This document shows positions 55,200 through 64,000 of a stretch of DNA of 64,000 nucleotides, in pieces. Both the position numbers and the translations under genes were made by a program. Position 1 is the first letter of the stretch; every line of letters begins with the position of its first letter. Origin of the DNA: Topomyia yanbarensis (taxonomy: Eukaryota; Arthropoda; Insecta; Diptera; Culicidae); assembly GCF_030247195.1 (NCBI RefSeq), contig NC_080671.1, positions 185,855,725 through 185,919,724 of the forward strand, in the 5' to 3' direction. The notes under the pieces were generated by a model that was given only the letters and a program-made list of their open reading frames with translations, did no database searches and had not been told where the DNA came from.

Positions 55200-55604
55200 G
55201 TGTTCTGTCATAATATTGTTATTTCATTCTGGTCGGGTAGAGTATGACGTTTAGTATGATGCCTTGTGCAGGGTTGCATTTTTGTTTTAATGCTGGAAGT
55301 GTTGTCAAAATTTCATTCCGCATAAGTTATATTGAATTTTTTTATCAACTCCAATCCTGCTTAGCATATATAAACTACCTTTTTCTTATTTTTTATTTTT
55401 TTTAGAGGAAACTTTGCCACTGGGACCACTATTCAGGTTATATTTTGTGGCTGCCCCTGTTTGCTCTACATGTTACAAATTGCCTGAATCCAATGTAGTT
55501 GGAAGCGAGTTGTTTGTTTGTCCACATGTGTCGTCCCAAACGGGTAGTACATTATTAATGTATCTGAGGATCCGTTTGGGAGGTATGCCATATCTCGTTA
55601 GACG

Positions 55605-57783
55605 TCATAAGATGCCTTCCGAAGTATCGCTCCCTTCGAAGAAATAGTACTGCACACTAGCAGAGAATATGTTCCGAACTTTCGGGCTAGTAGTTACAAA
55701 ATCGACAAATGTCATCTTGACTTTTGCCAATTTTTTCAGATGATACATAGCAGGACAATGTCCTGTAAATAAGCCTGTGATTATACGTAAGTCTTTACGT
55801 TTTAGATCCATTAGTTTTTTGGCTCTCGTTGTATCTGGATGTATGAATTTCTTAGCTTGTCGAGCGCCTTCTACGTTACGCCAGTCGTTTAGTAGTTGGT
55901 CTCTTGCCCAAGCTGAAAGTTCTAGTTTAATGGAACAGGTAGATATACCTAGAAATGGTTCTGGTCCAACAAACGTGTTTGATGAACCACGCCTAGCTAA
56001 TTCATCGGCCACTTCGTTACCATCGATTCCTTGGTGGCCAGGTACCCAGAATATAATTACTTTATTCCGAGTTGCCAATTGTTGTAAAGATGTGATGCAC
56101 TCCCAACCCAGTTTGGACTCACATTTCGACGACCTTAATGCCAACAATGCTGCTTGTCTGTCCGAGAAGATTGCGATTTTTGCATGTCTGTAGTTTCGTT
56201 TCCTACAGACCTCCGAGCAGGTGTATATTGCATATACCTCTGCTTGGAAAACTATAGGCCACTTTCCCATTGATATCGCTTCTTTAATTCTTGGTCCGTA
56301 GACTCCCGAGCCAGTCAGCTCACCCATTTTAGAAGCATCCATATAGAATGAAATTGTACCTTGAGGCAGTATAGGTCCCCCTACATCCCACATCTGACGA
56401 TCCACTTTGTGGACCTGATACATCGATATCGAAGTTCGGTTTAGCCCCAATTTTATCTTAAGCTGTTGTCAAGACAGGGTTTAGTTTGAGTTCTTTTATT
56501 ATACTCAGGTGACCATTTAAATCCCCATCAAATAGTGGTTTACCCTCTAGCACTCTCAGAGAGCCAAGTCTCGCCTCCCTCATAACATGTTTGTGCAATG
56601 AAGGTAGATGAAGCATGGCTTCCATAGCTGTAGTGGGTGTTGATTTCATAGCGCCTGTGATAGAGAGGCAGGCTAGCCTCTGAACATTAGTTAGTTTAGC
56701 TTGGGCGGTCTTTTGCTTAACTTTAGGCCACCACACAATGGAGGAATAAGTTAATCGTGGTCTGGCGATGGTCGTGTAGGACCAGTAAGCCAACCTCGGT
56801 TTGAGACCCCAAGTTTTCCCGAAGAGTTTACTGCACGCCCACAGTGCTGTTGTTGCTTTATTAACTGCGTATGTCAGGTGCGAGTTCCAATTCAGTTTTT
56901 TGTCTAGGATAACACCTAGGTGTTTCGCTTCTTCTGCGTAGTTGATTGTTGTTCCACTGAGAGTTGGGGGAACCAACTTCAGTTTTTTCCTATTGGTAAA
57001 TGGTACAATGACCGTTTTTGTAGGGTTCACGTTGAGTCCCTCTTTGAATTCAATCGCTTAGTACAGATTCATGTTTTCCCCTCACAATTACGACAATGTC
57101 ATCTGTATATCCAACAATCTCGAAACCCATTTCAGTCAGATCATTGAGAAGATCGTCCACCACTAGTAACTGGAGCAGGGGTGATAGCACACCCCCCTGA
57201 GGACAACCTCTATTGGCTGTTATAGTTGCTTTCGTGTCTCCCAACGTTGCCGTGATCTCTCGACTCTTGAGCATTGCAAGAATCCAGTCCTCTATCGGTT
57301 TTCCACTCCTCTTTTTGCCAGGGCCTTGTGAATTGATATGTAGGACGTATTATCAAAAGCACCCTCGATGTTAAGAAAAGCTTGAAATCGAGGGTTTTCT
57401 CAATAAGTGTCACTAAGGTATGTAGGGCTGTTTCCGTAGATTTGCCCTTTTGATATGCAAACTGGTACTTGTTTAGCGGAGTTTTCGATAAGTGCTGTTC
57501 GAATATAGTGGTCCAGCAATTTTTCCATCAGTTTTAGAAGTGTTGATGCCAAACTAATAGGTGTAAAGGCCTTGGGTAGTGTCAGGTCTTTTTTACCCGT
57601 TTTTGGAATAAATATTACCCTAACTTCTCTCCAGCTTATAGGTGTGTGCCCGAACATAAGTATGGATTTCAGGATGTTTAGTAGATCCGGAAGAATTATG
57701 TCTGCTGATTTTTGTAGAAATATTGGAAGAATCTTATCAGGGCCGGGGATTTGATTATAAACTACTTGATAATACAACAACAA
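55605..57783 (-). pseudogene. LOA-type non-LTR retrotransposon ORF2: RT and RNase H, broken
   Basis: In order on the minus strand: GPDKILPIFLQ and SWREVRVIFIPKTGKKD, PKAFTPISLASTLLKLMEKL, a frameshifted stretch, NRGCPQGGVLSPLLQLLVVD, GYTDDIVVIVRGK (catalytic YADD changed to YTDD), the RT thumb region AEEAKHLGVILDKKLNW, and a 281-codon frame with RNase H. In that frame the acidic residues are D38 (FYMDASK), E71, D97 and D149 with H139 (WVPGHQG...NEVADELA), then LRIITGLFTGHCPAMYHL. GCPQGGVLSP with a C-terminal RNase H fits the LOA clade (Lian-type in mosquitoes). At least four frameshifts split it. Confidence 0.88.
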
Positions 57784-58990
57784 TCAAATGCTCATAAAAA
57801 CCGCTCCTGACCTGCTAGAGGTAAACTGTAAACGTCATTTTTCATCATCTCCCATCTACTTTCCGAAATGTTATTCTTGTTCTTAATCATATTGAGTTTT
57901 TATCTCAACTTTACGAAATCTTTAAATAATACATTTTCAGCAAATGTTGAAATGTTCTCAATGTAGTGATCAGACAAAATTCTTCCAAAAATATTTTGTA
58001 CAATATTTAATTGAATTACTCAGCATTAATAATTTTTTTCAATCCAATTAGTTTTGCTTTGGGGGGAGGGGAGTTTAACTCCCAAAACCATTCCTTGCTA
58101 CCCTACTGATTTCTGCTACAAGAAACTTGAGGATCGTGGAGTATGAAGCAATTGCCGAAAGTGGAAGTCGACCGGTTGTTCTACACCTCTAATGACACAC
58201 GCAACATTGGAGTAACACTGAGTTATATATGTCGTATTACTGGATTTTTAAATCACTGCAAATACACGAGTTTGATTCAAAATGGTGCTTGAGACAGGGT
58301 TTGTATATTCGTAAGTGCTAATACGTTGAGTTATTCATTGGTTTTGTTTGTATTATCACGATATGCTCGAGCGTTTATATGTTATTGTGCGCGTTCTTCT
58401 TATCGCGTCGATGTTTGTATGTCGTCGCGTTTTTAATTTCGCGTGTATTATTGCATTTGTATAACCGTGTGGTATTTTGCATTGTTTCGTATGTTTTAAG
58501 TTTCGCCGATAAAGAAACAGCAAAAGTAGATACATCGCATTAAGGGGGGGGGGGGGGGGTAGTTAAGGGTTTCAGAGTGAAAAAACAACACTTTTTTGCG
58601 ATTTTTTAGAACTTTGGGTGAAGTGAATTGACCTAAACTTTTGTGCATTATAATGCATCATTTCAAAAACATTCTATAATTTTTTCATGCAAAAATATTA
58701 ACAAGCGACTTGGTAACGAAGCTTTTTGTAGAACGTCCCTGGAAAAAACACGATTTGTGGTGTTACCTGTCATTCAAAAACTACTTAACCGATTTCTTTT
58801 AAATTTTACTTGCAATATGTAAAAAATACCTAACACCTACGTTGAGTCTTTGAGATAATTTTCCGATTAAGGGGTTTTTTAGCGGAATTTTTCGTGAAAC
58901 ATGGTAATTTTTAATTGAATTGAGTACATATGTATGATATGTACATATTAAGTCCACGATGTCAGAGAATTTCATCACTAGGTTGAGTAT
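57784..58990. other. No recognised gene; poly-G run
   Basis: A run of 16 G at 58544-58559 follows ATTAA and precedes TAGTTAAGGGTTTCAG, which may be a degraded transposon end. The rest is AT-rich without a motif. Confidence 0.4.
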
Positions 58991-59099
58991 CTCACTGGGT
59001 AGAGACACTTAGGGTTTCTGGTGTCCCTGGAAGTGGTGGGAATGCCTTGTTTGGTCTCAAATTTCCAAGACCAGGAGCTATTTGCTTTGGTTTTGTGGC

Positions 59100-59474
59100 G
59101 GCGTTTCCTCAATCTGTTATGTTTGGTAACCCCTTATGGGAAAATTGTTGGCCTTTACAAGGAATTTCTGGTGAGGAAATATTCTTCGTCTTTCTATTGG
59201 TCCTAGAGATAATAGAAAATGTCCCTTTTTGTGAACCATCAAAGTCGCATTCTTCCTGAACCTTTGCCTTATGCACACGCGTCAATTTCTCTTCGCGCTG
59301 TTTAGACGCGGGACTTGTCGAGAGCTCATGTAAACTCCGTTCACAGTAGGGATACTTTTCAGCATTTCCACTGTAAGTATCATCGCCTTGATTCACTCCG
59401 CACTTGCCACACCGGGTCTTGCTGCTATAATGAGTGGTGGTATGGTTCAATTGCTTATATTTAGTGCAGTTCAT
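59100..59474 (-). pseudogene. Gag-like ORF1 zinc-knuckle fragment of a Jockey-type element
   Basis: 121 codons with MNCTKYKQLNHTT, TRCGKCGVNQGDD and KYPYCERSLHELSTSPA. This matches the tandem zinc knuckles of Jockey-group ORF1 (C-x2-C-x3-NH-x4-C, RCxKC...H...C, KCPYC...HELxxCP), but several Cys/His are replaced (C to Y, C to S, H to Q), so nucleic-acid binding would be lost. Confidence 0.68.
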
Positions 59475-59614
59475 GACCAGGGTTGTTAATGCGATGAATT
59501 CAACGTTATTGTTTCAACGCGATATAGTTGAATCGATAGTTTTTCCGTTGAATTTAACGACATTGATTTTGGCGTTAATTTCAGCGTTCATCGTCTACGC
59601 ACTTCAATGACTGT

Positions 59615-59765
59615 AAAGCTGACATTATCGCAAAAATTTGCATTGATTTCTCTTTTGACCCACTTCACGAAGTCTCTCACCCAATGTACGGGGTTGGGAA
59701 TCGAACCCAGGTGAGCTGCGCATAAGGCAATTGATTTACCAACTTCGACACTCCCGCTTCTGGAC
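59615..59765 (-). mobile_element. tRNA-derived SINE fragment
   Basis: The minus strand reads GTCGAAGTTGGTAAATC (A box), AATTGCCTTATGCGCAGC, then CTGGGTTCGATTCCCAACC (B box), as in 5997-6152. The 3' part differs from the other two copies. Confidence 0.68.
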
Positions 59766-59785
59766 CGGGATTTCAAATTCCTGCT

Positions 59786-60278
59786 ATGTTCCGGATTAAC
59801 TCAAAACATTTCACCTTGGATACGCATTTTCGCCATATTAGACTTGTGGAAAGTGGTCTCTGCGCTTGTGTGCCTGGCTATCACGACATCGAGCATATTG
59901 TCTGAAAATGCATCAAATATTGTGGTATCAGTTATTTGATTCCCTTCGAGCCAGAGGAGATCACCGAACGTTCCGGTGCGTGATGTAGAGGGTAAGCCGC
60001 GATCTTCTCTGTATGTCTTTCTTCTACATCTTCCTGAAAACACCCATTATACAAATACAGCCCCTCTTATTCTTTTATCTCGTACTCAGAAGACCTCTGT
60101 ACTGCATTTGTAGTGCCGACTTGCACCAGAGTGAAATAATGTGAGTGTCTTCCTGCTCAGTATCTGTACGACCTGAAAGACTGACTCATTTTGAATTGTT
60201 TTCTGTGTGTGCGAGGAGGATGGCCCCTTCAAGCTTCGCGATATCGTGCCTTACCAAATAAACAGATTGAATAAACAA
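59786..60278 (+). pseudogene. I-type retrotransposon, C-terminal tail and 3' UTR
   Basis: Broken frames read LVESGLCACVPGYHDIEHIV (CACDEGCHDIE in the copy at 20520), then FDSLRARGDH, with a shift to VMRVSRDLLCMSFFYIF-like sequence and a 3' end CCAAATAAACAGATTG plus A-rich tail. Same group as 20095-21270, but its 3' UTR lacks the 70-bp tandem repeats. Confidence 0.72.
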
Positions 60279-61820
60279 AATGGAGCTTTACGATAAACAC
60301 TTCAAACCCCAAGCCCAAAAAAGTTACGCGAAACGTCAAGCCTCAAAATTTGTCAAAACGTTAATTTCAATTAATATAACTCACTGTTCTAAAATAGATC
60401 CTAAAAATGTAACATTCGTGGATATCGTTCAGTTTGTAGATGTATTTAGAAGTCACAAGATTGAAAATGGGTTTATATTACGAATGGAATTTCTATTCTC
60501 CCGTGACAAGTTTTTTTTATTTGCTTAATGTATTGCATATTTGCAATGCACAACGATTTCTTTTCAGCAATTCTAAAGTCCCAGCATGAGCATTGTACAT
60601 GTGAAAGGCTCGGCTCCGTGGAGTTAGCGCATTAAGCAGTGTCAAATGTCTTCTAGTTGCAGGGCTATATGTTGGAAATAAAACATACTGCTTACGTATC
60701 TTCGTGAAATGCCTCTTGCATGCATTGCACATATGGCTATTGACCTCACAACCTGCGATATTTCTGTTGCCGCAGTTATTCTGGCTTTTGGTAACATTTA
60801 TGTGGTTTGTAACCATTTTGCGGCATATTTGCCGTATAACGATCCTCACTTTTCATACTGTAGTCGGAATGAGTGTCCGCTCAGTGACGCAGTGACGCAA
60901 ATGCCCTTCACATCATTTGAGGCAACTCAAATATCAATCTGAGTGGTTCTGATATGTAGGAAAATATTAGAAACAAAAATCTACAATATACTAATGTAGG
61001 AAACAGAATAACTTTGGCAAGGCTTCGCAGGTTCTACACAGGTCCGTTTTAAGACCACTCGGGGCCCTGGGCACTACTGCACGAAGGGGCCCCTATAGTT
61101 CAACAGAATTCTTCGTACTTCATTATTCGTTCTATTTTCGTGAATATTACAACTTCTATTATATATATGTCAAAAGATGCCAATCTTCATTGACAGATGG
61201 GCAAACATTACTAGTTTAGAAATCTATCGCTGACGTATAAGACTTTTGGAAAAATTTCATACGGACAAAATACGGGAACAATTCATATTTATCTATTTTA
61301 GATTTTTACTTGTTTTTACATTTTAACGACAATCAATTAGCTACGAATCACTCAAGTCCACTGGCACTGGTCCACTGGCAAAGGCAGACTTGCCCCTCCT
61401 TTCCATCAGTTCTCACGGTAAAGAGGGACAAGTCTGTCGAAAAATACTGGAAAGTAGCTGCTTAAATTCGATTACGCTAAAAATGAAATGAAAATTTAAT
61501 AAAAGTACAAGATAGTTGTTTTTAAATATTACATATCACAAACTGAACCTTTTTCCTAATTTTAATTTAATTTTGGTCACAGTTTCTACGTAGTGCAATA
61601 ATTCGTGGGCAACCTATGGTTGTAAAACTAATAAATATCTAATATACTAGAATCACTCACGATATAAACTACATCAATACCACGAAGTTTGACGCGTTTT
61701 ACTAACTAACTGAAATCAGAAGTACATGTACCGAGGATTCGTTTGTCTGTTTCGTTTGACTGTACATTATAATAGGGCTGATATAACATTATGAGAATCT
61801 ACGAAAACCATGTAACAATA
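60279..61820. other. No recognised gene; GC-rich element end at 61039
   Basis: CAGGTCCGTTTTAAGACC and CTCGGGGCCCTGGGC at 61039-61073 resemble a hAT-like end. A 110-codon minus-strand ORF at 60517-60849 has CGNRNIAGCEVNSHMC and CNACKRHF but no recognised fold. Confidence 0.35.
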
Positions 61821-62143
61821 TAGGGTAATGTGCCTATTTTCATCATACTAAGGAGGGTGCCTCACTAATTAATTAATTCTTCGGCCTACAATCGATGGAA
61901 TGCGTAAAAATTGGCATCGACAGCTTTGCTTCGTTATTAAGAACCTACATAATAACACAAATAATCTGAAAACAGTAAAATTCTCGTGTTTGAGCACAAC
62001 GAAACCTCAAACCGAGTGCCCCTATTATTGCGCTACCATTTAACTCAATGCGTTGAACAAAGATGGCAGATGCTGCTCTAACCAATGGTTTTAAATGGGT
62101 AGTGTGATAATGGAAACATGGCAAAAATAAGCTCATCACCCTA
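61821..62143. mobile_element. MITE, full-length relative of 10707-10832
   Basis: Starts TAGGGTAATGTGCCTATTTT and ends AAAATAAGCTCATCACCCTA; imperfect inverted ends. Confidence 0.7.
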
Positions 62144-62194
62144 CCAATAAAACTCAACTGTCAAAATTCACAGTCTATTTTCAACCATTAAAGG

Positions 62195-62432
62195 CACCGG
62201 TCACGATACTCAGTGTGCTCCTGCTTCTGTCCGAGCCAGTGCAGAGCGAACGAAAAAAAAACAGTTACTTGTGTGCATTTTCTGAAGAACAAAGGATGCC
62301 GTTATTTTTATTCTTGCGTGACCTATCAAGATGACTGAGTCTCATCAACAAAACGTGATTATTCGGCCCAACACAGTGGTCATTGACTTCAGGTCTTTTC
62401 GCATAAGACCAAGTATTCATATCAAATTTCGG
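62195..62432 (+). pseudogene. ORF1-type retroelement, 5' leader and first 33 codons
   Basis: The leader contains CAGTGTGCTCCTGCTTCTG and TGTGCATTTTCTGAAGAAC, matching 312-430 (minus). From the ATG at 62331 the frame reads MTESHQQNVIIRPNTVVIDF and RSFRIRPSIH, nearly identical to the start of the ORF at 1-311, then diverges and stops at 62432. It is a 3'-lost fragment. Confidence 0.78.
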
Positions 62433-63142
62433 AGCACCTAAGTAACCATAAGCATTAAGCCATTGCACTATATTGGCTACACATTTGCACTAATGTTGCA
62501 TTGAAACTCTATTACAGCGTTAGCAATGCAATAAAGCTCTATATTAGCATCAATAATGCATAACTGCACAGCCGACATATAGCATTATCGCTTGCTTTAT
62601 ATGCGTATATAAAGCTGATATAAAGCGTACATGCTTCAAGGATCTTTAAAGCATGTAAGCTTTACAAGTGCACTTAGTGCCATTATAGAGCAAATATGAA
62701 GCCGATATGATGCTATTGCAATGCTGTGGGTTTATTTGTAATTCAACTCTTCTTGCAGATTATATTCGGCATATTTCATTTCAATCGAACATATGCAATA
62801 TAGTGCAGGGAGCAAACGCAGCGCACTTACCGTGAAGGACGAGGTAAGGTACCTCAGTTCGAGACTTACTAAAGGTAATTTTCGTAAAACATTCATATCA
62901 TGTGAGAACGAAAACCCATTAAGGATTCTCATTACAATGCATTACAAGAGAGTCAATTACAGTTTTAAACAGAACATTTTATTTTAAAATTTTTCTTTTT
63001 TGCTCATCATACCGAAAGGAAACATAAAAAATGGTTTTAAAACCATGGCGGACAATGACGCCAATTGAAGCTTTTTAATAGCATTAGTAGTGCCAATATT
63101 AGGCTTTTAAATTTGACATTTGCACGCTGGTGCTATATAATT
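62433..63142. other. Repetitive AT-rich DNA with GCATTA/GCTTTA motifs
   Basis: 62480-62730 is built of variants such as AGCATCAATAATGCATAA, GCTTTATATGCG and AAAGCATGTAAGC; similar phrases reappear in the last 70 bases of the window (ATATCAGCATTATATCAGTA), so an old element may be split by 63143-63902. Confidence 0.4.
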
Positions 63143-63902
63143 AGTAAGGGAACGTAGTCAAGGTTGGGACGGTTTTGTTTAGAAGCTGATATCTTGTTTC
63201 CATGACAATATTTTTAGCTTGTAGTACACCATTTTGTAGATATGTTATGTGGCTTAATGTTTGCGAATGAAAGATGTTTACTTGCAACTTTAAATAAGAC
63301 TCATGATCAATTTTCTGCATGAAGGCAAAATGGTAAAAATAATTGTGTCGTATAGGTTGGGAGACTTCAAACAATTTAAATAATTAAAGGCAATTTTAAT
63401 TTTAATGCATTATATTTATTTTTTTGTTAATATTTATTTGTTAGTTGGTATTTTAGAATGAGAATAAGTAACTGAAAGACTTATTTACTTCCATTTGACA
63501 AAGTTAATGTGACTCACAGTTTTCACATGTAAAACTTGTACGCGTACCTATACGACACGCTTGTCCCAACCTATTTTTCGAAGAAAAAAATCCAAATAAG
63601 CAAATGCAAAACCCTGATCGGTAATAACATTTCAGTTACTTCTTAACACTTTAAAATTATTTACGTTGCAATTTCGATGAAAATAATTCAATTTAAGATG
63701 GCCCAAAAATCAGCACGACAAAAGATTTTTCGCTCGTTTTTGACACTGTTCAGTGTAACTGTGACAAGAATGAACTATAACTTCAATTTGGCATAAAAAG
63801 TGAGCTACGACCGAGTCTAGTATGGGCTAAAAATAACAGATGGAAACACTGCATAGGAACGAAAATATCGAGCTGTTCCAACCTATACGACAATCCCTTA
63901 CT
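63143..63902. mobile_element. 760-bp MITE, AT-rich
   Basis: The ends are AGTAAGGGAACGTAGTCAAG and, reversed, AGTAAGGGATTGTCGTATAG, followed by AGGTTGG(G/A)AC. Internal repeats of TCGTATAGGTTGGG (63346) and GTCCCAACCTA (63562) echo the ends. Non-coding. Confidence 0.75.
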
Positions 63903-64000
63903 GCAGAAACGAGTTGTCAATCTCTGCACAGTAATAGCACTATATTTCGCCTTTTCTGGCGTAATATCAGCATTATATCAGTATTTAGGGCTTCACGGCT

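Noticed and set aside
60517..60849. Possible zinc-finger protein on the minus strand
   Set aside because: The Cys/His spacing fits no known finger and there is no second copy or supporting context.

Overview
This looks like a stretch of insect nuclear genome, most likely a culicine mosquito. The signs are a spliced RASGEF1-family gene, a mariner-like element with the DD37E catalytic spacing described from mosquitoes, LOA- and I-type non-LTR retrotransposons, tRNA-derived SINEs and many AT-rich foldback/MITE elements. There is no prokaryotic operon structure. One assembly gap (500 N) lies at 10072-10571. Almost everything outside one host gene fragment and a decayed histone cluster is mobile DNA, much of it nested, so most long ORFs are broken transposon genes or repeats.

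Layout. 1-2.9 kb: the 5' half of a Gag-like ORF1 (minus strand), a non-autonomous hAT copy, a TTAA-flanked foldback MITE and the end of a LOA-type ORF2. 6-8.4 kb: a SINE with an 11-bp target duplication and a 1.76-kb foldback element. 11.8-12.9 kb: four minus-strand exons of a RASGEF1-type Ras/Rap exchange factor; the rest of its catalytic domain is not visible and may lie in the gap or beyond the left edge. 14.0-17.1 kb: a 3.1-kb foldback element carrying a later insertion of a retroelement that encodes only ORF1. 18.7 kb: a perfect hAT MITE. 20.1-22.2 kb: the 3' end of an I-type retrotransposon followed by a decayed relative of the ORF1-only element.

24.2-36.1 kb is one nest. A minus-strand Jockey/CR1-type retrotransposon is split by (i) a 5,677-bp palindromic element (24554-30230), whose arms are 14 and 11 inverted copies of a 173-bp repeat, whose ends read CACAGTG and which is flanked by the 5-bp duplication CACTG, and (ii) a composite insertion (32525-35991) flanked by a 15-bp direct repeat. 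36.9-39.2 kb holds a decayed tandem array of replication-dependent histone H3 genes that still carries four histone 3' stem-loops.

40-51 kb: TTAA foldback MITEs, TA-flanked MITEs, and a second hAT copy (43860-46588, perfect 11-bp TIRs and 8-bp target duplication) that received a DD37E mariner and a Harbinger-like MITE; the first hAT copy preserves both empty sites. 48.7-49.9 kb is a SINE broken by two MITEs. 53.6-54.6 kb is an inverted dimer containing two tRNA-like cloverleaves and flanked by an 11-bp direct repeat. 55.6-57.8 kb is a broken LOA-type ORF2 with RNase H. The final 6 kb holds a Gag-like zinc-knuckle fragment, another SINE, another I-type 3' end and several MITEs.

The most unusual items are the CACAGTG-ended palindromic satellite transposon, the ORF1-only retroelement family (four copies in 64 kb), the degenerate histone H3 array, and the tRNA-like inverted dimer. 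Family names are assigned from motifs, target duplications and protein patterns recognised by eye; no database search was run.
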